DNA of 64,000 nt from Ralstonia pickettii (GTDB lineage Bacteria > Pseudomonadota > Gammaproteobacteria > Burkholderiales > Burkholderiaceae). The notes under the pieces were generated by a model, which saw only the letters and a program-made list of their open reading frames with translations, was not told the DNA's origin and ran no database searches. Shown in pieces: positions 40,043 through 48,621 of the stretch. Each line of letters begins with the position of its first letter. The first letter of the stretch is position 1. Location: contig NZ_CP104381.1 of assembly GCF_030582395.1 (NCBI RefSeq), positions 2,108,001 through 2,172,000 on the forward strand. The letters run 5' to 3'. The translations under genes were made by a program, and so were the position numbers.

Positions 40043-40062
40043 AAATCAAATCCATTTGATTT
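40043..40062. promoter_or_regulatory. Palindromic operator-like site in A+T-rich segment
   Basis: Arms AAATCAAAT and ATTTGATTT pair perfectly across a CC spacer. The segment 40040-40110 is far richer in A+T than its surroundings, which is promoter-like. A regulator probably binds here. Confidence 0.45.
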
Positions 40063-40152
40063 GATCGTTAAATCAATATCGTTTTATTTTTTTGGAATGA
40101 AATAACCTGACAGCGCTCCGTCATGCCCGTTGGCAAAGAAAGGACGCGAGCA

Positions 40153-40183
40153 CTGCCTCAAGCCCCGAGGAGGCTTGAGGCAG
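40153..40183. repeat. Strong 12-bp stem-loop
   Basis: CTGCCTCAAGCC and GGCTTGAGGCAG are perfect 12-base arms around a 7-base loop. No T run follows on either strand, so it is not a plain terminator. It could be part of a structured RNA or a protein-binding site. Confidence 0.5.
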
Positions 40184-40245
40184 GTCGAGCGCGTAAAGAC
40201 ACTCCCCGTTCTTCGAATTCGGCATGCGCCGTTCTTATGTGGTTT

Positions 40246-40267
40246 TCACCAATCATCTGATTGGTGA
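40246..40267. promoter_or_regulatory. Palindromic operator-like site
   Basis: TCACCAATCA and TGATTGGTGA are perfect 10-base arms separated by TC. The short spacer suits binding by a dimeric HTH regulator better than an RNA hairpin. The regulator is unknown. Confidence 0.5.
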
Positions 40268-40314
40268 TCACCCTGCGCATCAACGCCAAGCAATATCGCC
40301 GGAATGCCAACTCG

Positions 40315-40344
40315 AAAAAACGGGGGTGAATCCGCTCACCCCGT
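40315..40344 (-). terminator. Putative terminator, minus strand
   Basis: GGGGTGA (40323-40329) pairs with TCACCCC (40336-40342). Read on the minus strand the hairpin is followed by six T. No minus-strand protein gene lies directly upstream, so it would terminate a non-coding transcript or readthrough. Confidence 0.55.
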
Positions 40345-40402
40345 TCCTCCGAAGCTGACCTGGCCTGTCAAAGCCGGGCGACCTGCTGTTTTCCCCGTTG
40401 CC

Positions 40403-40451
40403 CGCCCTGCGCCGGCTCCATGGAACCGCGCGGGCGCTGAACTTTTTTATT
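40403..40451 (+). terminator. Putative terminator, plus strand
   Basis: A G+C-rich hairpin (CGCCC with GGGCG outside, GCGC-GG with CC-GCGC inside, each with a one-base bulge) is followed after six bases by TTTTTTATT. It would stop a plus-strand transcript from the junction region before the PAS-LuxR gene. Confidence 0.5.
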
Positions 40452-40704
40452 AGGCGTGATGCCAATGCCGAATATTGTCGAGAACGATAGCAGACGCTAT
40501 TCTGACTGGCACCCTGCTAAATAGAGGGCAAGCACCTGCCGCCAAATGCAGTCCATGCGAGCCGGAGCGTGGGAAATGGAGCCGAGGGGCGGTAATCACA
40601 ATGTTGGTGCAGCCGCGTGTCGGTGATGAACGTGGCACACGGCTGGTAAAGCACATCGGCGCCTGGCTATCGGTTCTTTGTATTGCAACCACCCGCGGCA
40701 GACC

Positions 40705-41289
40705 ATGGAAATCCTCAAGGATGTAAGCGCGATTGCTTTAGCCAATAGTCTTCCAGACGGCGTCTTCCTGGTCGACGAGCGTGGGCGGATTCGTCACGCC
40801 AATGCAGCGTGGGAAGACATTCTGGGTTATCGGGCATCCGATCTGCTGGGGCAGACCATGCTCGAACTCGTGGCGCCGGACGACCGCGACAGAACGCAAA
40901 AGCAAGCGGGTCGCGTGCAGGCTGGCATTAAGTGCACCGGATTTGAGAATCGCTATCGGCACCAGTCGGGCACCGATGTCCATTTGTCATGGTCGGCACA
41001 GTGGAACGTGGAGCATCGACTGCGCATTGGCGTGGCGCGCCATGTCACCGCATTGAGGACGCTGGCGGAGCCCAGCCCGCTGGCGCAACTGCAGGCGCGT
41101 CTGGCACCTCACGAATCCCGGGTATTGCAGTTGCTGTTGACTGAAGCCGCAGAAAAGCAGATTGCGGAACAGCTCGGTCTGGCCACGTCGACCACGCACT
41201 CTTACATTACGAGCGTCTATCGCAAGTTCGGCGTGCGTGGGCGCGCGGGGCTGATGAGCCTGTGGCTCAAAGAGATGCAAAGCCGCTGA
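40705..41289 (+). CDS. PAS-LuxR family transcriptional regulator
   Basis: A 194-residue protein (MEILKDVSAIA start; an upstream ATG is less likely). Residues ~8-110 are a PAS domain (LPDGVFLVDERGRIRHANAAWEDILGYRASDLLG, the N-A-A-W and G-Y turn seen). Residues ~130-190 are a LuxR-type HTH (LAPHESRVLQLLLTEAAEKQIAEQLGLATSTTHSYITSVYRKFGV, recognition helix TSTTHSYI). It senses a small ligand or redox state and binds DNA. It starts the host region and has no partner kinase nearby. Confidence 0.85.
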   Translation: MEILKDVSAIALANSLPDGVFLVDERGRIRHANAAWEDILGYRASDLLGQTMLELVAPDDRDRTQKQAGRVQAGIKCTGFENRYRHQSGTDVHLSWSAQWNVEHRLRIGVARHVTALRTLAEPSPLAQLQARLAPHESRVLQLLLTEAAEKQIAEQLGLATSTTHSYITSVYRKFGVRGRAGLMSLWLKEMQSR

Positions 41290-41346
41290 TACCCCCCTGT
41301 ATCACGGCATCGTCGCATCACAAACGCACGGGCCCGCGTCACGCGT

Positions 41347-41556
41347 TTGCAGAGAGAGTTGCGGCGCTTGAAAGCCGCGCTTGGCACGTCAAAGCGGAAT
41401 CAGGACGTGGGCGACTTCCTGATCGAGATCTTCCGCGAGCGCGTGTCCTTCAGCGAATGGCAGTGCATCGTGGCCGAGGCGCGACGCCGCCATGATTCAA
41501 AGGCGACGGAAGGTCAAATCGGTACGCTGCCTGCGGGGCCGGGCGCACAAAGCTGA
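41347..41556 (+). CDS. Possible small hypothetical protein
   Basis: A 69-residue frame that would need a TTG start. The product is charged and helical (QRELRRLKAALGTSKRNQDV, then FLIEIFRERVSFSEWQCIVAEARRR). It lies between the LuxR-type gene and the DUF2968 gene, with correct orientation but no clear ribosome site. Treat as tentative. Confidence 0.35.
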   Translation: MQRELRRLKAALGTSKRNQDVGDFLIEIFRERVSFSEWQCIVAEARRRHDSKATEGQIGTLPAGPGAQS

Positions 41557-41591
41557 TATAGTCGCGTCGGCTCCGATTTCTGAACCTTGCG

Positions 41592-42224
41592 ATGTCTCTC
41601 GTACTCCGCCGAACCGCTCTCTCGTTCGTCGCCGCAGCCTCGGTTGCAGGCGCTGGCCTGGTCCACGCGCAAGCAAGCGCACCACAAGCACCGGCAGTAA
41701 CCACGGCTGCGTCGGGCGGCACCGTCGCTGAACTGCAGCAGTTGCTGGCGCAGAAGCGCCTGACCGAACTGCGCACGACCTACAACGGCGACTACGGCAC
41801 GAGCCTGCTGCTCGTCAACGAAGACACCACGGCCTACGTTGCCCTGTCGTATCGCAAAGAATTGTGGCGTGTGTACAAGTTTGCGTCGGTCGCTCCGGCC
41901 GAAGGCGCATACGAAACGCTGGCCGGTCAGACCCGGACGTGGGCCGAAGATGACCTGCGCCGCGCCGTCACGGCGGGCCAAAAGGCGCAACTGGAGCGCG
42001 AAGCCCAGGCAGCTCAGCAGCGCGCCGCATCCCTAAGCCAGGAAGTGCGCATCATGCAGGCGCAGCGTCAGAAGATGCTGACCGAACAGCAGACCATGCG
42101 TCAGGAGACGAAGGCGCTGGATATCGAGCGCCGCGCGTACCAGACCCAGGTCGAATCGCTGCAGCAGCAGATCCGCTTGCTGGAAAAACAGCTCAACGAT
42201 CCGCACTGGTCGCCAGCACCTTAA
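41592..42224 (+). CDS. DUF2968 exported protein
   Basis: A 210-residue protein with a signal peptide (LVLRRTALSFVAAASVAGAGLVHAQA; cleavage after HAQA). Residues ~45-125 form the DUF2968 domain (VAELQQLLAQKRLTELRTTYNGDYGTSLL). Residues ~130-205 are a long coiled coil (QREAASLSQEVRI-like, heavy in Gln/Glu/Arg). It is periplasmic. The family is typical of Burkholderia and Ralstonia and has no known function. Confidence 0.85.
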   Translation: MSLVLRRTALSFVAAASVAGAGLVHAQASAPQAPAVTTAASGGTVAELQQLLAQKRLTELRTTYNGDYGTSLLLVNEDTTAYVALSYRKELWRVYKFASVAPAEGAYETLAGQTRTWAEDDLRRAVTAGQKAQLEREAQAAQQRAASLSQEVRIMQAQRQKMLTEQQTMRQETKALDIERRAYQTQVESLQQQIRLLEKQLNDPHWSPAP

Positions 42225-42419
42225 ACGTCTCGTCAAGGGCTTTGACATTCACCTTCCTGGCTTGGCCCAACTGCGGCAGGCCAGCGACCTCTCCTCCTTC
42301 GATGCAACGCGCATCGACTTAGGAGCAATCTGATCGACCACCGTCCAACTGCCACTTAGCATGGCGCCTGCTTGCGCAGCCGGCTTGGATGCGCGCTGCG
42401 GCCATCAGCGGAGACGGAC

Positions 42420-43148
42420 TTGGAATCCCCCAACTTCATCATCGACGGACACCTGCGCCTACCGGGCTTGGTGCGTATGCCGCCGCCCTTCGGGCCAGCA
42501 CTCGACAGCGCGCAGCCCGGCGCCGCGACACAGGTCAGCGCATCGATCGATCCAGCAGCCCACTCGTGCGGTAACACCGGTACAGCACGCCATAGGCAGT
42601 GGCCTCAACGCCTGACCGCGCTGTCGATTGGCGTGGCATGCACGCTGGCGGCCGCGCTGCTTGGCTGGCAGACCGGGCAGCATCGGCAGCCGGCCGCAGA
42701 GCTTGATCAAACAACCGTGGCCGCCCTCGCCCCGCAGACCGCACCGCCGGTGCCGCTTGAACATGCTCCTGCATCGCCGGTGACGCCCGTGGAAATCGAC
42801 GAAGCCCCGGAATCCGAAGCCGTTACCACAGCCGCAGCCGACGTTGTCGAGGCGCCCGACATGGCGTTCGACGAAACGGAAGTGGCCGCGCCGGTCATCG
42901 CTGCTGCACCGCCGGCCGTGACGCAATTGCCGGCGAAACCGATGCGACCGCGCGCACTGCAGCAGGCCGTTGCGCCCGCGCCGACGCATCCCAAGTTGCA
43001 GCGCACGCCCGTATCGCACGACGAAGCACCAGCGACCATCCAAGCAGAGTGGGCAACGGCCGAGACGGCGCCGATCACATCAGCCTATGCGCCGCCGGGC
43101 ACGCCGGTGCGCATCGAACTGCAACGGCATACGCGCTTCACGGACTGA
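42420..43148 (+). CDS. Hypothetical membrane-anchored Ala/Pro-rich protein
   Basis: About 242 residues. A TTG start at 42420 is preceded by GGAGA at good distance; an ATG at 42372 in the same frame is an alternative. One membrane segment (LTALSIGVACTLAAALLGWQ) is followed by ~150 residues rich in Ala, Pro, Val and Glu, then a basic end (RIELQRHTRFTD). The layout is like TonB-type or cell-envelope linker proteins, but there is no TonB C-terminal signature. The function is unknown. Confidence 0.55.
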   Translation: MESPNFIIDGHLRLPGLVRMPPPFGPALDSAQPGAATQVSASIDPAAHSCGNTGTARHRQWPQRLTALSIGVACTLAAALLGWQTGQHRQPAAELDQTTVAALAPQTAPPVPLEHAPASPVTPVEIDEAPESEAVTTAAADVVEAPDMAFDETEVAAPVIAAAPPAVTQLPAKPMRPRALQQAVAPAPTHPKLQRTPVSHDEAPATIQAEWATAETAPITSAYAPPGTPVRIELQRHTRFTD

Positions 43149-43173
43149 CCAGAGCGCGTGCCGCCACGCCGAC

Positions 43174-43821
43174 TTAGTGCAACTGGCCGCCGGTTTCGCG
43201 TACGTCGTGTAGCGTGCGCAGCGTTGTCTCGATGGCGATTCGCAGGCCGGTGACGATGGTGTCGTGCGCCATGCTCGGTTGCCCCGGATGCTTGGCTGCC
43301 TGCGACGGGAGATATGGGATGTGGATGAAGCCGCCGCGCATCGGCCGCTTCTGCCGGGCGATGGCATGCATCAGCCCATAGAAGACGTGGTTGCAGACAA
43401 AGGTGCCCGCTGCCTGCGAGACGGAGGCGGGAACACCGCCCGCACGCAGTTCGCGCACGATCGTCTTGATCGGTAGCGTTGAGAAATACGCGGCCGGCCC
43501 ATCACTCGCGATGGCGATATCGATTGGTTGCTTGCCGGCGTTGTCGGCAATGCGGGCGTCGTCAACATTGATGGCGACGCGCTCGATGGCCATCTCGGCA
43601 CGGCCACCGGCCTGCCCGACGGCGATCACCACATCCGGCTGCAAGGTCTGCAGCAACTTGCCGAGCACTTTGTTGGACTCGCCAAAGACGGTCGGCAACT
43701 GGCGCGCGACGATGTCGGCACCGGCGATTCCCTGGCCATCGAGGGTGCGCACGGCTTCCCACGACGGATTGATGGGTTCGTTCTCGAACGGGTCGAAACC
43801 GGTGACGAGGACGGTAGGCAT
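43174..43821 (-). CDS. pcp: Pyroglutamyl-peptidase I
   Basis: A 215-residue cysteine peptidase that removes N-terminal pyroglutamate from peptides, releasing 5-oxoproline. The triad is present: Glu in GGRAEMAIERVAIN (~80), Cys in GTFVCNHVFYG (~143) and His in GFIHIPYLP (~167). The N-terminus VLVTGFDPFENEPINPSWE is diagnostic. It is the last gene of an operon that also has a 5-oxoproline transporter and 5-oxoprolinase, so its product is imported or consumed by its neighbours. Confidence 0.95.
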   Translation of the reverse strand: MPTVLVTGFDPFENEPINPSWEAVRTLDGQGIAGADIVARQLPTVFGESNKVLGKLLQTLQPDVVIAVGQAGGRAEMAIERVAINVDDARIADNAGKQPIDIAIASDGPAAYFSTLPIKTIVRELRAGGVPASVSQAAGTFVCNHVFYGLMHAIARQKRPMRGGFIHIPYLPSQAAKHPGQPSMAHDTIVTGLRIAIETTLRTLHDVRETGGQLH

Positions 43822-43899
43822 GATGTTCTCCTGCGTGCTGCGTAAGACAAAAACGATGATAAACGTCTGTCGAACATCATGCCCAAGCGCATTGCGGCG

Positions 43900-44925
43900 T
43901 CAGTTTGCCTTGCTGCGCTTGTTCTCGAAGTTCAACAGGATGTCGACTTCTTCCGTGCCCGCGGTATGCAGCCACTCGCGCGTCAGACGTTCGCCCAGGC
44001 GGCGCATGTCGCCCTGCAGGGTCACGTCGGGATTGAGCACGCGCACGCCGGTCTTGGCGAGTTCGGCTTCGTCGCGCTCGTAGGTCTGGCGGCTGGAATC
44101 CCAACCGCGCGCCTCGTAATCCTTGGCGAGTTTGAGCACGGTCTGCTGCGTCGCGGGCGGGAGCTTGGCGAAGCGCGCCTCGTTCACGAACACGGCGTTC
44201 TTCGGGATCCACGCGTTGACCTTGTAGTAATAGGTCATGCGCTGGCCAGCCTTCGTCTCCAGACCAGTGGACGGCGAGGTGACCATCGTGTCGATCCGGC
44301 CGCCGGCAATCGCGGCAGTCAGATCAGCGGCTTCCACCTGCACGGCCTGCGCGCCGTACAGCTCGGCAATGCGTTTTTGCGCTGCGTTATAGGTGCGCAA
44401 ACGATGTCCTTTCAGGTCGGACAAACGAGCGATCGGTGTTTCGGAATACAGGTTCTGCGGCGGCCAGGGCACGGCGTACAGCAGGCGCAAACCATTGGCC
44501 TTCATCAACGCTTCGATGTGGCTGCGCGAGGCATCCCACAGCAGGCGCGCATCGTTGTAGCCCGACACCACGAAGGGAATCGAATCCACGCCGAAAAGCG
44601 GATCGCGCTGAGCCAGCGTCGAGAGCATCACTTCGCCCGCTTCCGCCTTGCCGTCCTTGACGCCGTCAAAGATGGCGGCCGGCTTGAGCAGCGTGCCGTT
44701 CGGATAGACCTCGAGCTTGAGACCGCCATTGGTGGCGCTGCTGACAGCGCTGGCAAAGGCCTGCAGGTTTTGCGTATGGAAATTGACGGCCGGATACGGC
44801 GTGGCCACTCGGAGCGTTTCCGCGCTGGCTTGCGCGGCGGAAATCAACGACAGCGCGCTGGCTGCGAGAACACAAAAAAAGCGGCGTCCTGACATGGAAC
44901 GGCCGCTCGTCATCTGGCTGCTCAT
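43900..44925 (-). CDS. TRAP-type (DctP) substrate-binding protein
   Basis: A 341-residue periplasmic protein. The start MSSQMTSGRSMSGRRFF is preceded by GGGGGGA; the signal peptide ends near QASAET. The domain has DctP features: LRVATPYPAVNFHTQNLQAF, VDSIPFVVSGYNDARLL, DLKGHRLRTYNAAQKRI and the binding Arg region near LRTY. No DctQ or DctM genes lie near; DUF979/DUF969 membrane genes are directly upstream instead. It may deliver 5-oxoproline or a related acid to them. Confidence 0.88.
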   Translation of the reverse strand: MSSQMTSGRSMSGRRFFCVLAASALSLISAAQASAETLRVATPYPAVNFHTQNLQAFASAVSSATNGGLKLEVYPNGTLLKPAAIFDGVKDGKAEAGEVMLSTLAQRDPLFGVDSIPFVVSGYNDARLLWDASRSHIEALMKANGLRLLYAVPWPPQNLYSETPIARLSDLKGHRLRTYNAAQKRIAELYGAQAVQVEAADLTAAIAGGRIDTMVTSPSTGLETKAGQRMTYYYKVNAWIPKNAVFVNEARFAKLPPATQQTVLKLAKDYEARGWDSSRQTYERDEAELAKTGVRVLNPDVTLQGDMRRLGERLTREWLHTAGTEEVDILLNFENKRSKAN

Positions 44926-45066
44926 GAATCCCCCCGGAGAAAGAGCACGATGCGAGGTCGACACGACTGCATGCCCTTGTCTCCCGGGCAGCGATCGCGC
45001 TGGGTGGCGTCCGCCGGCTGAGAACTGCCGGCGTGGCGCACACCGCACGCGACGCATTAAACACGA

Positions 45067-46023
45067 TTAGTGGAGCATCAGGAAGTACAAGAGCACGATA
45101 TTGGCTGCAAGCAACAGTAGCGCGGTCGGGACTTGCGCTTTGATCACAGCGTTCTTATCGGACAACTCCAGCAGCGCAGCCGGCACGATATTGAAGTTCG
45201 CCGCCATCGGCGTCATGAGCGTTCCGCAGTAGCCGGAGAACATGCCGATCGCCGCCATCACCGCCGGGTTGGCATGGAACACGCCCACCAGAATTGGCAC
45301 GCCCACGCCGCCCGTCATGACCGGGAAGGCTGCAAAGCCGTTACCCATGATGACGGTGAACAATGCCATGCCCACGCAATAGACCACCACCGCGACCAGG
45401 CGATAGTCCATGTTGATGTAGGCGGTGGTCAGGTGCGCCACGGCCTTGCCCACGCCGGCATCGGCAAAGACGAAGCCCAGCATCGCCAGCATCTGTGGGA
45501 GCACCAGTGCCCAGCCAAGTGCTTCTGTCAGACGACGCGACTCACGCATGGCTTGCACCGGCGTGTCGCGTGTCAACCAGCAGGCCAGCGCCAGCGAGAT
45601 AAGGCAGCCCAGCCCCAGCGAGACGAAGGTCTGGTTCTTCGGATCGAGCAGGAAGTCGCCGCCGATCTTGATGTCCTTGAGGAACACGCTCCCGATGACC
45701 GTGACCACTGGAATGGTCAGCGCTGGGATGAATAGACGGTTGCCCAGGCGCTTGGCCTGCGCACGGCGCTCTTCAGCAGACAGTTCGTTGTACTTGCCCA
45801 GCGTTACGCCGCCCACGCCAGCCAGCAGAGCCATCAGCAGTGCGCCACAGCCCACCAACATCGGCGGCATATTGTCGCCAATCAAAAAGATGACGGCGAA
45901 GATTGCCCAGAACAGGCCCGTGGTCCAGCGGCGGGGGTGGTTCTTGTCAGCAAAGGTCATCAGCGCGGTGATCGTCAGGATGATCCCGGCCAGCCAGTAC
46001 AGATAGTTGATCGACAGAATCAT
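45067..46023 (-). CDS. DUF979 family transporter subunit (5-oxoproline transporter)
   Basis: A 318-residue membrane protein with about nine hydrophobic spans (LYWLAGIILTITALMTFA, LGWALVLPQMLAMLGFVFADAG, VAVVVYCVGMALFTVIMGNGFAAFPVMTGG in part). It has the long NGFAAFPVMTGGVG re-entrant-like motif of ion-transporter-superfamily permeases. Genes for DUF979 and DUF969 always occur together and are annotated as 5-oxoproline transporter subunits. Here they sit with pxpABC and pcp. Confidence 0.85.
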   Translation of the reverse strand: MILSINYLYWLAGIILTITALMTFADKNHPRRWTTGLFWAIFAVIFLIGDNMPPMLVGCGALLMALLAGVGGVTLGKYNELSAEERRAQAKRLGNRLFIPALTIPVVTVIGSVFLKDIKIGGDFLLDPKNQTFVSLGLGCLISLALACWLTRDTPVQAMRESRRLTEALGWALVLPQMLAMLGFVFADAGVGKAVAHLTTAYINMDYRLVAVVVYCVGMALFTVIMGNGFAAFPVMTGGVGVPILVGVFHANPAVMAAIGMFSGYCGTLMTPMAANFNIVPAALLELSDKNAVIKAQVPTALLLLAANIVLLYFLMLH

Positions 46024-46026
46024 GGC

Positions 46027-46752
46027 TTACCCCTGCTTGGCCGCAGCCGCGTTGGTGTTAGAGGAGGCACCCATTTCACGGGCAAGCCAGCCGTCCAGGC
46101 GCTTGAGGCGCACCGCGTGGATCAGGAACGCGCAGACCGCCGTCGGGATGCCCCACACCGCAACGTGCAGCGGTTCCACGTCGATGCCCGAGCCGAGCAG
46201 GAACGTGTGCATCAGCGCGATGGCGCCGAAGGCCACGAAGATGTCTTCGCCGAAGAACAGGCCGACGTTGTCGGTGGCGGCGCAGAAGGCCAGCAGGCGT
46301 TCGCGCACCGGCGCCGGCAGCTTGCCGAAGCGGCTCTCTGCGGCGCCTTCTGCCATTGGTGCAAGCATCGGGCGCACCATCTGAGGGTGACCGCCCAAGC
46401 TCATCAGGCCGGCAGCAGCCGTTAGCTCGCGTGCTCCCAGATAGACGATCAACAGACGGCCTACCGTAGCAGACTGAATGCGCGCAATCCAGTTCTGCGC
46501 GTGCTCACGCAGGCCGTGGCGCTCAAGCAAGCCCACCACCGCAAGCGGCAGCAGGATGATCAGTGGCAACGTCCTCGCCTTGATGACGCCCGTCCCGATC
46601 GCCGTCAGGATCTGCTCGATGGACATCGATGCCGCAAAACCGGTGGCGATGGCGGCCACGGCCACCACCAGCATCGGATTGAATCGCAGGATGAACCCCG
46701 CGATGATGACGACCACCCCGATCAGCGGCCATAGATTCACTGCCGTACCCAT
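46027..46752 (-). CDS. DUF969 family transporter subunit (5-oxoproline transporter)
   Basis: A 241-residue membrane protein; the start MGTAVNLWPLIGVVVIIAG is chosen for its GGGGGGAAG ribosome site. It has about six spans and the conserved core LGARELTAAAGLMSLGGHPQMVRPMLAPMAEGAAE (read as two blocks) with CAATDNVGLFFGEDIF. It pairs with the DUF979 subunit, three bases apart. Confidence 0.85.
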   Translation of the reverse strand: MGTAVNLWPLIGVVVIIAGFILRFNPMLVVAVAAIATGFAASMSIEQILTAIGTGVIKARTLPLIILLPLAVVGLLERHGLREHAQNWIARIQSATVGRLLIVYLGARELTAAAGLMSLGGHPQMVRPMLAPMAEGAAESRFGKLPAPVRERLLAFCAATDNVGLFFGEDIFVAFGAIALMHTFLLGSGIDVEPLHVAVWGIPTAVCAFLIHAVRLKRLDGWLAREMGASSNTNAAAAKQG

Positions 46753-46808
46753 GTGGTGCTTCCCCCCCAAGTTGATAAAAAGCCCCGCTGGAAGGACGGG
46801 GCCGTGGC

Positions 46809-47552
46809 TCAGGCGCCGGCGCGAACAGCGATGCCTTCGCTGCCAAGCCGTTCCCGAATGCGTCGCGCGAACGCCAGCGCATGCGCGCCGTCGCCGTGCA
46901 GACAAACCGTTTCCGCGCGGATCGGAACCCACGTGCCGTCGATGGCCTTCACGCGCTGCTCGCGCACCATCGTCAGCGTCTGGTCCAGCGCGGCATCTTC
47001 GCTGTCGATCAGGGCGCCCGGCGTACCGCGTTTGACGAGCGAGCCGTCCGCGTTGTATCCGCGATCGGCAAACACCTCTTCCTTGGCCTTCAGGCCGAGT
47101 TCACGTGCAGCCTTGACCAGCTCACCGCCCGCCAGGCCAAACACCACCAACGACGGATCGAAATCGCGAATCGCCCGCACGATGGCGACGGCCAGAGGCC
47201 GGTCACGCGAAGCCTGGTTGTATAGCGCGCCGTGCGCCTTCACGTGGGCCAGCCTGCCGCCCTGCGCCCGCACGATGGCTGACAGCCCACCAATCTGGAA
47301 CAGCACGCCCGCGTAGATTTCATCGGGTGGCAGATGCATTTCAGTGCGGCCGAAGTTTTCGCGATCGGGGAAGCTCGGATGCGCGCCGATCGACACGCCC
47401 TGGCGCAGCGCCCAGCCCACGGTCTGGCGCATCGTATTGACGTCGCCGGCGTGCCAGCCGCACGCGATGTTGGCGGAACTCACCAGGGCGAGCAGCGCCT
47501 CGTCGGTATCGCAGCCTTCGCCGAGGTCGGCGTTCAGATCAATTGCAGTCAT
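46809..47552 (-). CDS. pxpA: 5-oxoprolinase subunit A (LamB/YcsF family)
   Basis: A 247-residue protein starting [20 protein letters not shown] with GGAAG ahead. Family motifs are present: [53 protein letters not shown] and [16 protein letters not shown]. With PxpB and PxpC it hydrolyses 5-oxoproline to glutamate using ATP. Confidence 0.95.
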   Translation of the reverse strand: MTAIDLNADLGEGCDTDEALLALVSSANIACGWHAGDVNTMRQTVGWALRQGVSIGAHPSFPDRENFGRTEMHLPPDEIYAGVLFQIGGLSAIVRAQGGRLAHVKAHGALYNQASRDRPLAVAIVRAIRDFDPSLVVFGLAGGELVKAARELGLKAKEEVFADRGYNADGSLVKRGTPGALIDSEDAALDQTLTMVREQRVKAIDGTWVPIRAETVCLHGDGAHALAFARRIRERLGSEGIAVRAGA

Positions 47553-47571
47553 GATGTTGTCTTCCGGTGCA

Positions 47572-48621
47572 TCAGGCATTCAGTCGCGTCTTGGCGGTGC
47601 GATGCGCGCTCGACAGAATGCCTTGGCGCTGCCAATCCAGCGCGGTTTCGATTTGCTGCAGATACCGTGCCACGTCGGCACGGGCGGCTTCGGCCTCTTC
47701 CAGCGTCACACGCTCGAAGCGCACGCGTGTGCCGAGCGGAATCTGCGCCAGGCGCCATTGGTCGGCCAGGATGACGGAGCCGATCTTCGGATAGCCACCG
47801 GTGGTTTGTGCATCGGCCATCAACACGATGGGCTGGCCCGATGGCGGCACCTGGATCACGCCCGGCACCACGCCATGCGAGAGCAGATCGCCGCTGCGCT
47901 GCTTCTTGCGCTTGAGTTCCGGCCCCTGCAGGCGGAAACCCATGCGGTTGCTGTTGGGGGTGAGCGTCCAGTCGGATTCCCAGAATGCGGCTTGCGCATC
48001 GGCAACGAAATCGTCGTATTCAGGACCGGGCAGCACGCGCATGACAGGCGTGTCCTTCTGCGCGCGGTCGAACGTCCAGCGGGCGGCCTTTACGGCAACG
48101 GTATCGCCGCTGATGTCAGGGGCGTACGTTGTGTCGGCAGGCAGCACGGGCAGCCTGTCGCCATCCTTCAGCGGGCGCCCTTCGAAACCGCCAAAGCCGG
48201 CCTTCAGATCAGTGCTGCGCGAGCCCATCATCTCGGGCACGTCGATGCCGCCGGCCACGCACAGATACGCGCGCACGCCGCCCTGCGCCACCCGCAAGGT
48301 CAGCATCTGCCCGCGTTGCACAGGGATGGCGCGCCACGCATGCACCGGTGCGCCATCGAGCGTGGCGCGGCAATCGGCGCCCGTCAGCGCGATCAGGCCA
48401 TTGGCGTGGAAGCGCAGCGTGGCATTGCCCAGCGTGAATTCGATGCCCGCCGCGTCGCTGCGGTTACCGACCAAGCGGTTGCCCACATACAGCGATAGCG
48501 GATCCAGTGCGCCCGACGTGCACACGCCAAAACGGCGATAGCCGGTGCGGCCCAAGTCTTGCACCGAGGCCAGCACGCCGGCCCGCACGATTTCGATCAT
48601 GGGTTGGGGTTTCGAACTCAT
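47572..48621 (-). CDS. pxpC: 5-oxoprolinase subunit C (biotin-dependent carboxyltransferase family)
   Basis: A 349-residue protein whose ATG overlaps the pxpB stop (ATGA). Motifs: [66 protein letters not shown] and a late [13 protein letters not shown] followed by [27 protein letters not shown] (in parts). It is cytoplasmic and forms the PxpBC kinase-like unit. Confidence 0.95.
   Translation of the reverse strand: MSSKPQPMIEIVRAGVLASVQDLGRTGYRRFGVCTSGALDPLSLYVGNRLVGNRSDAAGIEFTLGNATLRFHANGLIALTGADCRATLDGAPVHAWRAIPVQRGQMLTLRVAQGGVRAYLCVAGGIDVPEMMGSRSTDLKAGFGGFEGRPLKDGDRLPVLPADTTYAPDISGDTVAVKAARWTFDRAQKDTPVMRVLPGPEYDDFVADAQAAFWESDWTLTPNSNRMGFRLQGPELKRKKQRSGDLLSHGVVPGVIQVPPSGQPIVLMADAQTTGGYPKIGSVILADQWRLAQIPLGTRVRFERVTLEEAEAARADVARYLQQIETALDWQRQGILSSAHRTAKTRLNA

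Larger units (their letters stand above)
39457..40704. other. Prophage/host junction region, gene-poor and palindrome-rich
   Basis: About 1.25 kb with at most one weak gene (39572-39937, minus). It holds several inverted repeats and two hairpins followed by T runs, listed separately. The prophage's right attachment site should lie here, but I could not identify a tRNA, tmRNA or direct repeat marking it. The matching left end is outside the window. Confidence 0.5.

Noticed and set aside
40153..40183. Rho-independent terminator
   Set aside because: A strong stem but no T run on either strand.
39457..40300. attR within a tRNA or tmRNA gene
   Set aside because: No cloverleaf, T-loop or CCA end could be found by reading both strands.
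40500..40525. Sigma-54 promoter before the PAS-LuxR gene
   Set aside because: A TGGCAC-like box is present but the distance to the GC element is too short.
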